Assembly (NCBI GenBank): GCA_963732405.1
Contig: CAVSZG010000005.1
Location: forward strand, 620,001 to 684,000
Direction: 5' to 3'
Origin: JAUIAI01 sp963732405
Lineage (GTDB): Bacteria; Pseudomonadota; Gammaproteobacteria; Burkholderiales; Burkholderiaceae_E
Length of the DNA: 64,000 nt
Of the stretch, positions 1-8,780 are shown in pieces. The position numbers were made by a program, and so were the translations under genes. Positions within the stretch are counted from its first letter, which is position 1, and the number at the start of each line of letters is the position of its first letter. The notes under the pieces are model-generated. The model saw nothing but the letters and a program-made list of their open reading frames with translations, was not told the origin of the DNA and ran no database searches.

Positions 1-323
1 GTGGAAATCACCGGGAAATCGTCGTCAGGGCAGAAAGCCCGCAAGCGCAGGCGCCAGTTGTGCCGCACCGACAGCAGGTGCAATACACGGGCATACCGCG
101 GCCCGTCCCAGCTGCCTTCGCCAAAGCTGCTGTAGTCGACGCCGCACAGGTCGATAAGGGTATCGAAACCCAGCTCGGGCTCGTCGCGCAGGGCACGGGC
201 GGTCTGAAGCAATCGATCGGCCTTGACCAGCACCGTGATTTCGCCCAGGGCCTCGCTAATGCCTGCATCGAACGAGGCCAGCCCCACCTGCAGGCGTTCG
301 CGCAAGATATCGGGATCGATCAT
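1..323 (-). CDS. nuoC: NADH-quinone oxidoreductase subunit C, 3' end cut by window edge
   Basis: This is the 30-kDa peripheral-arm subunit of respiratory complex I. About 107 residues are present, and the frame stays open to the left edge of the window. The translation contains LIDLCGVDYSSFGEG followed by YARVLHLLSVRHNWRLRLRAF, the conserved core of the NuoC family. The ATG at 323-321 overlaps the nuoB stop in an ATGA, so the two are translationally coupled in the order nuoA-nuoB-nuoC. The family continues for roughly another 90-100 residues outside the window. Confidence 0.93.
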   Translation of the reverse strand, partial: MIDPDILRERLQVGLASFDAGISEALGEITVLVKADRLLQTARALRDEPELGFDTLIDLCGVDYSSFGEGSWDGPRYARVLHLLSVRHNWRLRLRAFCPDDDFPVIS

Positions 324-802
324 GCCGGTCGTGCGATGGTCGTGGTGTTGCGGATCTTGGCCTGCAACTGAATGATGCCGTAGATGAGCGCCTCGGCGGT
401 CGGTGGACAGCCTGGCACATACACATCAACCGGCACGATTCGGTCACAGCCTCGCACCACCGAATACGAATAATGGTAGTAGCCGCCGCCATTGGCGCAC
501 GACCCCATCGACATGACCCAACGCGGCTCTGGCATCTGGTCATAGACCTTGCGCAGCGCCGGTGCCATCTTGTTGCACAAGGTTCCGGCCACGATCATGA
601 GATCGGAGTGACGCGGGCTGGGGCGAAAGAACATGCCGAACCGATCCAGGTCGTAGCGCGATGCGCCGGCATGCATCATTTCGACTGCACAACAGGCCAG
701 ACCGAATGTCATGGGCCACAACGACCCGGTACGGGTCCAGTTGATGACCTTGTCCATCTGGGTCGTGACAAAACCCTGATTCAGTACACCTTCAATACTC
801 AT
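320..802 (-). CDS. nuoB: NADH-quinone oxidoreductase subunit B
   Basis: NuoB carries the terminal iron-sulphur cluster N2 of complex I, next to the quinone site. The 160-residue product begins MSIEGVLNQGFVTTQ and shows the paired cysteines of GLACCAVEMMHAG, the cysteine of GSCANGGGYYH and that of YVPGCPPTAEAL, which together ligate N2. I chose the ATG at 802 because AGGGA lies 8 bases upstream; in-frame TTG and GTG codons at 808 and 805 would add only two residues. The gene lies about 75 bases after nuoA and overlaps nuoC by 4 bases. Confidence 0.97.
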   Translation of the reverse strand: MSIEGVLNQGFVTTQMDKVINWTRTGSLWPMTFGLACCAVEMMHAGASRYDLDRFGMFFRPSPRHSDLMIVAGTLCNKMAPALRKVYDQMPEPRWVMSMGSCANGGGYYHYSYSVVRGCDRIVPVDVYVPGCPPTAEALIYGIIQLQAKIRNTTTIARPA

Positions 803-878
803 CACCAATCCCTGCTATGGACCTGTCCAGGCCAGGCAGACCCGGACGACGACGCCGATACGATGGCGCTTTACCCAT

Positions 879-1238
879 TCATTCCCAGTCGAGAGCGCCG
901 CGCGTCCATTCGTAGATGAATCCGACCACCAGCACGGCAAGAAAGATCATCATGGCCATGAAGCCGAAGAATCCGATCGCATCGAGCGACACCGCCCACG
1001 GAAACAGGAAGGCAATCTCGAGGTCGAACAGGATGAACAGGATGGCCACCAGGTAGTAGCGCACATCGAATTTCATGCGGGCATCTTCGAAGGCTTCGAA
1101 GCCGCACTCATAAGGCGACAGCTTTTGCGAATCGGGGCGACTCGGACCCAGCAGCTTGCCGATCAGCAGCGGGCCGACGCCCACGCCGATGCCGACCATG
1201 ATGAACAACAGAACTGGGAGGTAGTTTTCAAGGTTCAA
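879..1238 (-). CDS. nuoA: NADH-quinone oxidoreductase subunit A
   Basis: NuoA is a small membrane subunit of complex I, normally the first gene of the nuo operon. The 119-residue protein has three hydrophobic segments (about residues 7-27, 62-82 and 87-108) and the conserved loop SPYECGFEAFEDARMKFDVRYY. The start codon is TTG: it reads MNLENYLPV, the usual NuoA N-terminus, and AGGGA precedes it. The gene follows tRNA-Leu by about 105 bases on the same strand, so tRNA and nuo transcripts may be joined. Confidence 0.95.
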   Translation of the reverse strand: MNLENYLPVLLFIMVGIGVGVGPLLIGKLLGPSRPDSQKLSPYECGFEAFEDARMKFDVRYYLVAILFILFDLEIAFLFPWAVSLDAIGFFGFMAMMIFLAVLVVGFIYEWTRGALDWE

Positions 1239-1342
1239 GCGGAATCCCTGGCTGAATGACCTTCGGGTTGACGGCTGAATCCGGGTTGCGGCCGGTTCGC
1301 CCGGCCCCGATTGACAGCCCGTGTTCTGCGCTTTCCGTGTTC

Positions 1343-1427
1343 TGGTGCCGACGGCGAGACTCGAACTCGCACAGCTTTCGCCACTACCCCCTCAAGATAG
1401 CGTGTCTACCAATTTCACCACGTCGGC
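1343..1427 (-). tRNA. tRNA-Leu (anticodon GAG), CCA encoded
   Basis: Read on the minus strand the sequence folds into a full cloverleaf. The acceptor stem is GCCGACG/CGTCGGC with discriminator A and an encoded CCA. The anticodon stem CTATC/GGTAG encloses TTGAGGG, giving anticodon GAG. There is a long class II variable arm and a T-loop GTTCGAGTC. It lies between secG and nuoA, the common position for this tRNA in betaproteobacteria. Confidence 0.96.
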
Positions 1428-1448
1428 ATCAATCTGCACTGCAACATT

Positions 1449-1877
1449 CTACTTCGGAATATCGCCCGGTTGACCGGATCCGGGGGCCTGGGTGGCCGGA
1501 ATTTGTGTATTCGCATCAACTGGCGCGGCGCCCGGCGTACTCGATGCCCCCGGAATATCCGAAGCGGGCGAGGTGGTGCCCGCAGGCGCCGTCTTGTTGG
1601 GCATGATGCCTTCCATCACGCTGCCACCGGCCTGCGGACGCTGGTGCGACACGAAGGCCAGGCCCAGGGTACTCACGAAGAACACGACGGCGAACGCGGC
1701 CGTGCTGCGTGAGAGGAAATTCGCCGAACCTGTCGCGCCGAACAGACTGCCGGATGAGCCCGAGCCAAATGCGGCGCCCATGTCCGCACCCTTGCCATGT
1801 TGCAGCAACACCAGAATCACCACGCCCAGCGCCGACACGACTTGCACGACTTGCAGCAGATTGGCCAACCAAAGCAT
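1449..1877 (-). CDS. secG: Preprotein translocase subunit SecG
   Basis: SecG is the accessory subunit of the SecYEG channel in the inner membrane. The 142-residue product has two transmembrane segments (about residues 4-24 and 52-72) flanking the conserved cytoplasmic loop LLQHGKGADMGAAFGSG and the SGSLFGATGSANFLSR segment. The ATG at 1877 is preceded by TAGGAG. The C-terminal half, from about residue 85, is a low-complexity Pro/Ala/Gly/Thr tail, common in Burkholderiales SecG. It lies 16 bases after tpiA on the same strand, so it is probably co-transcribed with it. Confidence 0.95.
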   Translation of the reverse strand: MLWLANLLQVVQVVSALGVVILVLLQHGKGADMGAAFGSGSSGSLFGATGSANFLSRSTAAFAVVFFVSTLGLAFVSHQRPQAGGSVMEGIMPNKTAPAGTTSPASDIPGASSTPGAAPVDANTQIPATQAPGSGQPGDIPK

Positions 1878-1893
1878 TTCCAGACTCCTACGA

Positions 1894-2712
1894 TCAGGCC
1901 GCAGCCCGACAGATCGATATGAATTCATCGGCCTGCAATGCAGCACCGCCAATCAGTCCGCCGTCGATATCGGGCTCGCTGAACAATTGTCCGGCATTAC
2001 CGGATTTGACACTGCCGCCATACAGAATTCGTGTGGCGGCAGGATCAGCCCATCCGCCCGCCACCAGACGCTGGCGGATGAACGCATGCATCTGCTGTGC
2101 AATGGCGGGCGTGGCGGTCTTGCCCGTGCCGATCGCCCAGACCGGCTCATAGGCGATGACCACCCGGTCCGCCGCGACGCCGCCGAGCACCGGCGCGCAG
2201 GCCGCGAGCTGGGAGGCCACCACCGACTCGGCACGGCCCTGATTACGCTCGTCCAATGTTTCACCGACGCACAGGATCACGCCCAGATTCTGCTCAAGTG
2301 CGCGTGCGCACTTGGCGGCCACGACCTCATCGGTATCACCGAACAGCGCGCGGCGCTCGGAATGACCGATGATGACCCAGGTACAGCCCAGATCGACCAG
2401 CATCTGCGCGGCGACTTCGCCCGTGAACGCACCCGGCGACTGAGCGGCCACGTTCTGGGCACCCAGGGCGATCGGACCCGGCAAGCCGTCCGCGCCGGCC
2501 AGTGCGCCGCGCGCCTGCCCCAGATAGGGAAACGGTGGGCAGATGACGATCTGGACCCTGCCCGCAACAGCCGTGGCCTCAAGCACCGGAACGATGCCCT
2601 CGAGCAGCCGTTCGTTGGCTTCAATGCTGCCATTCATTTTCCAGTTGCCAGCCACCATGCGGCGCCGGACGGCCTGGGTCAAGGGCTTGACGGGTGAGCT
2701 CTCGATGCTCAT
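1894..2712 (-). CDS. tpiA: Triose-phosphate isomerase
   Basis: TpiA interconverts dihydroxyacetone phosphate and glyceraldehyde 3-phosphate in glycolysis and gluconeogenesis. The 272-residue protein has the (beta/alpha)8 signature: AGNWKMNG with the catalytic Lys (about residue 25), IIGHSERR with the catalytic His, AYEPVWAIGTG with the catalytic Glu, and the phosphate loop YGGSVKSGN. I chose the ATG at 2712, which has GGAG 6 bases upstream. This gives an 18-residue extension before the usual start (RMVAGNWK), so a shorter protein starting near residue 19 is possible. Confidence 0.97.
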   Translation of the reverse strand: MSIESSPVKPLTQAVRRRMVAGNWKMNGSIEANERLLEGIVPVLEATAVAGRVQIVICPPFPYLGQARGALAGADGLPGPIALGAQNVAAQSPGAFTGEVAAQMLVDLGCTWVIIGHSERRALFGDTDEVVAAKCARALEQNLGVILCVGETLDERNQGRAESVVASQLAACAPVLGGVAADRVVIAYEPVWAIGTGKTATPAIAQQMHAFIRQRLVAGGWADPAATRILYGGSVKSGNAGQLFSEPDIDGGLIGGAALQADEFISICRAAA

Positions 2713-2777
2713 CTGTGCTCCGAGGTAAACCCGGCATTCTAGGCCGCTGCCAGCAACGGGGTCAAACCGACAAGGGC

Positions 2778-3758
2778 TCAGGCAGGCGGCTGGACGCCAT
2801 CGCGTTTCGTTGATTCCTGGACGGGCTGCGAGGCCGGATCCAGGTCGGCGACATGGGAACCGTCGGCGCGCGGTGGCGTATTGGGGGCCAGCCAGACCGG
2901 CGCGCCGCCGGGTCGACGTCGCAACAGCCAGATGACGTAGCCCGAAACACCGTAGGCGAGAAACAACAGGAACAACATGGTCGGCGGATCGGACGAAATC
3001 AGCACCAGGGCAAACACGATCCCGATCGTGAACACGAAGGGCACGCTCTTGCGGTAATTGATGTCCTTGAAGCTGAAGAACGGCACATTCGACACCATCG
3101 TGATCCCGGCATAGAGCGTGAGCACGAAGGCGGGCCAGGCCAGATCCACTCCGCCGGAGTTGATCCACCGGGTCTGGCGCAGGTCAGTGGCCAGCCAGAT
3201 CAGACCGGCCACCAGTGCCGCGGCGGCAGGACTGGGCAACCCCTGGAAGAACCGCTTATCCACGACACCCAGATTCGTATTGAAGCGGGCCAGTCGCAAC
3301 GCGGCCCCGGCAACATAGACGAACGCGGCCAGCCACCCCCATTTGCCCAGGCCGTGCAAAGACCATTCGTACATGACCAGCGCCGGTGCGGCGCCAAAGG
3401 AGACCATATCCGAGAGACTGTCGTATTGTTCGCCGAACGCGCTGGTGGTGTTGGTCATCCGGGCCACGCGACCATCGAGGGCATCGAGCACCATGGCCAC
3501 GAAGATGGCGATGGCGGCGGTCTCGAATCGATCGTTCATGGCCTGGACGATGGCGAAGAAGCCGCAGAACAACGCCGCCGTGGTGAACGCATTGGGCAAC
3601 AGATAAATGCCACGCGCCCGCGCAGTTCGCCGCGGCAACGACGCCTCGACCGCCGCCGGCGCCACCCGTCGACCGCGCAGGCGGCGACGTTTGCCGCCAC
3701 GGCCACGCCCCTGGGCGGGCGCTGGTGCTGCCTCAGGCGGATTCGGTGGCGCGCTCAT
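2778..3758 (-). CDS. pssA: CDP-diacylglycerol-serine O-phosphatidyltransferase
   Basis: PssA makes phosphatidylserine from CDP-diacylglycerol and serine at the inner membrane, the first step towards phosphatidylethanolamine. The 326-residue protein has the full CDP-alcohol phosphatidyltransferase motif from about residue 91 (DALDGRVAR, then GEQYDSLSD), whose aspartates bind the metal ions. Several transmembrane helices follow. A basic Arg/Gly/Pro-rich region of about 48 residues precedes the first helix and a polar tail ends the protein. Its ATG overlaps the psd stop (ATGA), so it is coupled to the enzyme of the next step. Confidence 0.95.
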   Translation of the reverse strand: MSAPPNPPEAAPAPAQGRGRGGKRRRLRGRRVAPAAVEASLPRRTARARGIYLLPNAFTTAALFCGFFAIVQAMNDRFETAAIAIFVAMVLDALDGRVARMTNTTSAFGEQYDSLSDMVSFGAAPALVMYEWSLHGLGKWGWLAAFVYVAGAALRLARFNTNLGVVDKRFFQGLPSPAAAALVAGLIWLATDLRQTRWINSGGVDLAWPAFVLTLYAGITMVSNVPFFSFKDINYRKSVPFVFTIGIVFALVLISSDPPTMLFLLFLAYGVSGYVIWLLRRRPGGAPVWLAPNTPPRADGSHVADLDPASQPVQESTKRDGVQPPA

Positions 3759-4420
3759 GAATCGGACGGACGTTCGGGCAGACGGGCGATGATCGTGGCG
3801 GCCGCACTCACCTTGTCGCCGATCGTCACCGTGGGCCGAGCCTGCACGGGCAGGTAGATATCGACCCGGGAGCCGAAGCGGATGAAACCAAAGCGACTGC
3901 CGCGGGCGGCTCGCTCATCAACGCCCACATAGCAGAGGATCCGCCTGGCGATCAGGCCGGCCACCTGCACACAGGTCAGCTCGCTGCCATCGGCACGCTC
4001 GATCAGCAAGGCATTGCGTTCGTTCGATTCACTGGCCTTGTCCAGATCGGCGTTGACGAACGCGCCGGGCGAATAATCGATGGCCCGGATGATGCCGTCC
4101 ACGGGCATCCGGTTCGAATGCACATTGAACACGTTCATGAACACCGAAATCTTCAGAGACGGGCGCTGGCGCCACGGATCGTGGGCCTGCTCAACCTTGA
4201 TGACGCGGCCATCAGCCGCGCTCAGGATCGCATCGGCATCGACCGGAATGGGTCGGGGCGGATCACGAAAGAACTGCAGGACAAAAATGGCGATGATCCA
4301 GAACGGAATGGCCGCCAGCATGCCGAACACGCCCTGCATCACGATGGCCAGGCCGATAGTCCCGGCCAGAAAAGGCCAACCTTCACGGGCAATGAGCGGA
4401 TGCGGCCAGGATGGGTTCAT
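3755..4420 (-). CDS. psd: Phosphatidylserine decarboxylase proenzyme
   Basis: Psd decarboxylates phosphatidylserine to phosphatidylethanolamine. The 221-residue protein is the short archaeal/bacterial (PSD-A) form. A membrane-anchoring hydrophobic region spans about residues 17-50 and is followed by the catalytic domain (ISVFMNVFNVHSNRMP). The self-cleavage motif is FIRFGSRVD: cleavage between Gly183 and Ser184 would create the pyruvoyl group. It overlaps pssA by 4 bases and starts 3 bases after the upstream oxygenase gene, so the three probably form one transcript. Confidence 0.96.
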   Translation of the reverse strand: MNPSWPHPLIAREGWPFLAGTIGLAIVMQGVFGMLAAIPFWIIAIFVLQFFRDPPRPIPVDADAILSAADGRVIKVEQAHDPWRQRPSLKISVFMNVFNVHSNRMPVDGIIRAIDYSPGAFVNADLDKASESNERNALLIERADGSELTCVQVAGLIARRILCYVGVDERAARGSRFGFIRFGSRVDIYLPVQARPTVTIGDKVSAAATIIARLPERPSDS

Positions 4421-4423
4421 TGA

Positions 4424-5410
4424 TCAGGCCGGCCGGACATAGGCAGACTGTCGCAACCACTTGGTGGCGATCCACTTTTCACCCTGCTCGACCGGAAGCC
4501 CGGCATGCAGGCAGCGCTCATCAAGCTCACTGTCACTGTTGCAATATTCGAAATATACGGCATTGCCTTGCCTTGCCCGTACTGCCAGATCGAGATTGGG
4601 AAAGCGGGTTGCACCACCCAGGGGAACGTCGTTCAGATAGATGACCAGGGTGGCAACCCGTTGCCCACCGGCCGCCATGTGTACCGCACTGCCTGGATCG
4701 GACGGCTCAAAATAATCGTGATGGGCCAGATACTCGCCGCCTACCTGATAGTGAAGAATCTGCAGGGGCTCGCCGCAGTCGACCGGAATCCCCGTGACGG
4801 CAGCAATCCGCGCTTCGAGCCGGGCGACCAATTCGGTCTCGCCGCGGGCAAAATGCGTGCCTTCACTGGTGCGGACCGGATTGACCTCGAAGTCGCCAGT
4901 CTTGCGATTGACCACTTCGGAACGTTTGAGCTTGCCACGACTCTGTTCGATGAGTTCGGCGCACTCATCGTCATCGAGCAAGCCCTCGAGCAGCGCGATG
5001 TTCGGGTCGGCCATTACAAACCCGATACCGACCGATCGGTTTGCAACCTGCACGCTGCCCGAGTCCGGCAGGCGGATCGGTTCGCAGCGATAGCCGGCAA
5101 TGGCACCGATGTCGATATTGGCATCGCGCACCCGCTTGGCCATGTCACGGATCACCGATATGGCCGCCCCGGCGAACCCGCCATCGAAGCCATTGTCGAC
5201 CATGACCCGGACCATTTCGGCTTCCGCGCAGCCCCGCGACAGATTCTCGGCGATCCAGTCCTGCCATTGTGCGGGCAGGGAACGGGGCACGATATCGGGA
5301 GGGCCCGACCGGGTGATGACGGTCGACCCGCCGGCGCCAGCGGCGCCACCCGAGGACTGCCCGGTGGCCTGCTGCCGGCGCGACAGCGCGCGCTGCTTGC
5401 TCTTGCTCAT
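4424..5410 (-). CDS. 2-oxoglutarate/Fe(II) oxygenase of the prolyl-4-hydroxylase type
   Basis: This 328-residue protein has a C-terminal P4Hc double-stranded beta-helix domain (about residues 135-322). The iron ligands are visible as His230-x-Asp232 (in LAHHDYF) and His302 (in LHAGLPV). Lys312, in EKWIATKW, is the likely 2-oxoglutarate ligand. Residues 1-40 are low-complexity and basic; residues 45-90 look like a small helical domain (DWIAENLSRG, VMVDNGFDGG). The substrate is unknown: related proteins hydroxylate prolyl or other side chains. It is separated from psd by only 3 bases and has its own -10 box just upstream. Confidence 0.88.
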   Translation of the reverse strand: MSKSKQRALSRRQQATGQSSGGAAGAGGSTVITRSGPPDIVPRSLPAQWQDWIAENLSRGCAEAEMVRVMVDNGFDGGFAGAAISVIRDMAKRVRDANIDIGAIAGYRCEPIRLPDSGSVQVANRSVGIGFVMADPNIALLEGLLDDDECAELIEQSRGKLKRSEVVNRKTGDFEVNPVRTSEGTHFARGETELVARLEARIAAVTGIPVDCGEPLQILHYQVGGEYLAHHDYFEPSDPGSAVHMAAGGQRVATLVIYLNDVPLGGATRFPNLDLAVRARQGNAVYFEYCNSDSELDERCLHAGLPVEQGEKWIATKWLRQSAYVRPA

Positions 5411-5439
5411 CGTCGGATCAACGGGAAAAGCGGGGCCTC

Positions 5440-5445
5440 ATTATA
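5440..5445 (-). promoter_or_regulatory. Consensus -10 box for the oxygenase-psd-pssA operon
   Basis: The minus strand reads TATAAT here, a perfect sigma-70 -10 hexamer, about 30 bases before the oxygenase ATG. I see no good -35 at the right spacing; the upstream DNA there is the ilvC terminator hairpin. The call rests on one hexamer and on its position. Confidence 0.45.
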
Positions 5446-5450
5446 AAGGC

Positions 5451-5472
5451 GGGCACCCGGATCCGAGTGCCC
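5451..5472 (-). terminator. Hairpin terminator after ilvC
   Basis: On the minus strand GGGCAC pairs with GTGCCC around CGGATCCG, which itself folds (CGG/CCG), giving a long GC-rich stem. It is followed by GCC and then TTTAT. It lies about 40 bases after the ilvC stop and before the -10 box of the next operon, so it probably insulates the two. The T-run is short, so termination may be incomplete. Confidence 0.6.
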
Positions 5473-5513
5473 GTGTTGCGCCGCCCCGTGTGTCCCGGCG
5501 GTCCGGCGAGCGG

Positions 5514-6530
5514 TCAGTTGCGGGATTTGTCGACCAGGCGGTTTGCCTTGATCCAGGGCATCATCGCCCGCAACTGTTCGCCCACGATCTCGATCTCGTG
5601 CTCGGCCATGAGGCGTCGACGAGATTTGAGCGTCGGCCCACCTGCCTTGCTCTCGAGCACGAACTGCTTGGCATACTCACCCGACTGGATGTCGGCCAGC
5701 GCCTTACGCATCGCGCGACGGGTTTCATCGGTCACGAGCTTGGGTCCGGTCACATACTCACCGAACTCGGCGTTGTTCGAGATCGAATAATTCATGTTGG
5801 CGATGCCGCCCTCATAAATCAGGTCAACGATCAGCTTGACCTCATGCAGGCACTCGAAATAGGCCATTTCGGGCGCGTACCCGGCATCGACCAGAGTCTC
5901 GAAGCCAGCCTTGATGAGTTCAACCGTACCGCCACACAACACGGTCTGTTCACCGAACAGGTCGGTCTCGGTCTCTTCACGAAAATCGGTCTGGATGATG
6001 CCGGCACGCCCGCCACCAATTGCGCACGCATAAGACAGGGCCATGTCGCGCGCGGCCTTGGACTCATCCTGATGGACCGCGACCAGCATCGGCACGCCGC
6101 CACCATCGGAGTAGGTGCTGCGCACCGTGTGACCGGGCGCCTTGGGCGCGATCATCACCACGTCCAGATCGGCACGCGGCGTGACGAATCCGTAATGGAT
6201 GTTGAAGCCGTGGGCGAACGCGAGCGTGGCGCCCTGCTTGATGTTCGGGCCGACGCTCTCGTTGTACACGTCCGGGATGTTCTCGTCAGGCAGCAACATC
6301 ATGACGAAGTCGGCTTGGGCGACCGCATCGGCAACCTCGGCCGCCTTGAGCCCGGCTTTTTCGATCTTCGCCCATGACGGGCCGTTGCGACGCGCGCCGA
6401 CCACGACCTTGACCCCGGAATCGTTCAGATTCTGCGCGTGGGCATGGCCTTGCGAGCCGTAACCGATGATCGCGACCGTTTTGCCCTTGATGAGCTTGAG
6501 ATCACAGTCCTTGTCGTAATAGACCTGCAT
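5514..6530 (-). CDS. ilvC: Ketol-acid reductoisomerase (NADP+)
   Basis: IlvC converts acetolactate and acetohydroxybutyrate into dihydroxy acids in valine, leucine and isoleucine synthesis. The 338-residue length is that of the class I (short) enzyme. The nucleotide-binding loop is GYGSQGHAHAQNLNDSG near residue 24. The C-terminal knotted helical domain carries the Mg2+ ligands in DLFGEQTVLCGG and FECLHEVKLIVDLI. The start has AGGAGAG upstream. It lies 15 bases after ilvN in the same operon. Confidence 0.98.
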   Translation of the reverse strand: MQVYYDKDCDLKLIKGKTVAIIGYGSQGHAHAQNLNDSGVKVVVGARRNGPSWAKIEKAGLKAAEVADAVAQADFVMMLLPDENIPDVYNESVGPNIKQGATLAFAHGFNIHYGFVTPRADLDVVMIAPKAPGHTVRSTYSDGGGVPMLVAVHQDESKAARDMALSYACAIGGGRAGIIQTDFREETETDLFGEQTVLCGGTVELIKAGFETLVDAGYAPEMAYFECLHEVKLIVDLIYEGGIANMNYSISNNAEFGEYVTGPKLVTDETRRAMRKALADIQSGEYAKQFVLESKAGGPTLKSRRRLMAEHEIEIVGEQLRAMMPWIKANRLVDKSRN

Positions 6531-6545
6531 TTTGCTTCTCTCCTC

Positions 6546-7037
6546 TTAAGCCTTGAGTACACGCTCACCGCGTGCGATACCGGATGCGCCGGTTCGTACC
6601 GTTTCCAGAATGACTGCCGGATCCAGCGCCTGGATGAATGAATCGAGCTTGCTCACATTGCCGGTCAGTTCGATCGTATAGGTGCGCTCGGTCACGTCGA
6701 TGATCCGACCGCGGAAGATCTCCGCCATGCGCGACATTTCGTCCCGGTCCTTGCCCAGCGCGCGGACCTTGATCAGCATCAGCTCGCGCTCCACGCACGG
6801 ATGTTCGGTCAGATCAACCACCTTGACCACCTCGATGAGCCGGTTCAGGTGCTTGGTGATCTGCTCGATGACCTCATCCGAACCGGTGGTGACAATGGTC
6901 ATGCGTGAGAGCGACCGGTCTTCGGTCGGTGCCACCGTGAGGGTTTCAATGTTGTAGCCACGGGCGGAAAACAGGCCCACCACGCGGGACAATGCGCCGG
7001 CCTCGTTCTCAAGCAGCACGGCAATGATGTGTTTCAT
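6546..7037 (-). CDS. ilvN: Acetolactate synthase small (regulatory) subunit
   Basis: This is the ACT-domain regulatory subunit that confers valine feedback inhibition on the large subunit. The 163-residue protein opens with MKHIIAVLLENEAGALSRVVGLFSARGYN in register with the ACT fold, and has the second conserved half (EIFRGRIIDVTERTYTIELTG). It lies 9 bases after ilvB and 15 bases before ilvC. The symbol ilvH is used equally often for this family. Confidence 0.96.
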   Translation of the reverse strand: MKHIIAVLLENEAGALSRVVGLFSARGYNIETLTVAPTEDRSLSRMTIVTTGSDEVIEQITKHLNRLIEVVKVVDLTEHPCVERELMLIKVRALGKDRDEMSRMAEIFRGRIIDVTERTYTIELTGNVSKLDSFIQALDPAVILETVRTGASGIARGERVLKA

Positions 7038-7046
7038 GTCCGGCTC

Positions 7047-8780
7047 CTAAAGATCTTCCGCGCCGAGAATCATCTCGGTCAGGCCCTTGCCACCCTGCAC
7101 CATCGGCCAGACATTCTCGGTCTGGTCGGTGATGAAGTCCATGAACACCAGGCGGTCCTTGTATTTGCCCAGCGACTCGCGCAGCGCCGGCTCGACATCG
7201 GCCGGCTTCTCAATGCGCATGCCGATATGACCATAGGCCTCGGCCAGCGCAACGAAGTCGGGCAAGGCATCCATGTAGGAGGAGGCATAGCGACTGCCGT
7301 ATTCAATTTCCTGCCACTGCCGGACCATGCCCAGGTACCGGTTGTTCAGATTGACGATCTTGACCGGCAGGTTGTATTGCTTGCAGGTGGACAGTTCCTG
7401 GATGCACATCTGGATGGAGCCTTCGCCCGTGATGCAGGCAACCGGCGCATCCGGGTGGGCCAGCTTCACCCCCATCGCATAAGGAAGACCCACGCCCATC
7501 GTGCCCAGGCCACCGGAGTTGATCCAGCGCCGCGGATGATTGAACTTGTAATACTGAGCCGCCCACATCTGGTGCTGTCCGACGTCTGAGGTGATGTAGG
7601 CATCGCCGCCGGTAAGCTCGCACAGGGTCTGCACCACGAATTGCGGCTTGATGACCTCGGTGGAGCCCTTGTACTTCATGCAGTCGCGCTCACGCCACTG
7701 GTTGATCTGCTGCCACCACGCCGCCAGTGTCTTGTGATTGCCGCTCAGGCGTTCCTGCTCTTCGCCCAGCAGGTCGATCAGAGCCGTGAGCGCCTCGCCC
7801 ACGTCGCCGACGATGGGCACATCGACCTTGACCCGCTTGGCGATCGAGGAGGGGTCGATATCGATATGGATGATCTTGCGCGGGTTCTGCGCAAAATGTT
7901 TGGGATTGCCGATCACCCGGTCGTCGAATCGGGCACCGACCGCGATCAGCACGTCGCAATGCTGCATGGCCAGATTCGCCTCGTAGGTGCCATGCATGCC
8001 GGGCATGCCCAGGAAACGATCGTCGGTACCGCGCAGGGCACCCAGACCCATCAGGGTATTGGTACAGGGAAAGCCGGTCAGTTCGATGAAGCGGCGCAGT
8101 TTGTCCGACGCATTGGCCAGGATCACCCCACCGCCGGTATAGACCATGGGTCGCTCGGCGCCCAGAATGGCGTGCACGGCTCGCTTGAGCTGGCCCTGAT
8201 GAGGCTTGACCACCGGGTTGTATGAGCGCATCGGCACGCTGTCCGGATAGACAAACTTGCAGCGATCGCGGGTCACGTCCTTGGGGATATCAACCAGCAC
8301 CGGGCCGGGCCGGCCCGAGCGGGCGATCACGAAGGCCTTTTTGAGTGTCTCGGCCAGATCACGCACGTTCTTGACCAGGAAGTTGTGCTTGACGCAGGGC
8401 CGGGTGATGCCGACCGTGTCGCACTCCTGGAAGGCATCCTCGCCGATCGCATGGGTCGGTACCTGGCCGCTGATGATGACCAGGGGTATCGAATCCAGAT
8501 AGGCGGTGGCAATGCCGGTAACCGCATTGGTCACGCCAGGACCACTGGTGACCAGGCACACGCCGACCGTCTCGGTGGCACGGGAATAGGCGTCGGCCGC
8601 ATGGACAGCGGCCTGCTCATGCCGGACCAGCACGTGTTCGAAGGTGGCCGGATCCTTGGGATCCTGGTTATAGATTGCGTCGTAGATGTAGAGAACCGCG
8701 CCGCCGGGGTAGCCAAAGACGTGGCTGACCTTTTCCGCCTGAAGGGCGCGCACGACGATTTCGGCGCCTGAAAGCTCCAT
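7047..8780 (-). CDS. ilvB: Acetolactate synthase large (catalytic) subunit
   Basis: This ThDP-, FAD- and Mg2+-dependent enzyme condenses pyruvate with pyruvate or 2-oxobutyrate, the first common step of branched-chain amino acid synthesis. The 577-residue protein has the three expected domains. The ThDP-activating Glu is about residue 55 (VLVRHEQAAVH). The central FAD domain includes GARFDDRVIGN. The C-terminal ThDP motif is TGEGSIQMCIQEL followed by LNNRYLGMVRQWQ. AGAGGA precedes the ATG. It is the first gene of ilvB-ilvN-ilvC, and the 475-base region upstream is shared with the divergent sigma-factor operon. Confidence 0.98.
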   Translation of the reverse strand: MELSGAEIVVRALQAEKVSHVFGYPGGAVLYIYDAIYNQDPKDPATFEHVLVRHEQAAVHAADAYSRATETVGVCLVTSGPGVTNAVTGIATAYLDSIPLVIISGQVPTHAIGEDAFQECDTVGITRPCVKHNFLVKNVRDLAETLKKAFVIARSGRPGPVLVDIPKDVTRDRCKFVYPDSVPMRSYNPVVKPHQGQLKRAVHAILGAERPMVYTGGGVILANASDKLRRFIELTGFPCTNTLMGLGALRGTDDRFLGMPGMHGTYEANLAMQHCDVLIAVGARFDDRVIGNPKHFAQNPRKIIHIDIDPSSIAKRVKVDVPIVGDVGEALTALIDLLGEEQERLSGNHKTLAAWWQQINQWRERDCMKYKGSTEVIKPQFVVQTLCELTGGDAYITSDVGQHQMWAAQYYKFNHPRRWINSGGLGTMGVGLPYAMGVKLAHPDAPVACITGEGSIQMCIQELSTCKQYNLPVKIVNLNNRYLGMVRQWQEIEYGSRYASSYMDALPDFVALAEAYGHIGMRIEKPADVEPALRESLGKYKDRLVFMDFITDQTENVWPMVQGGKGLTEMILGAEDL

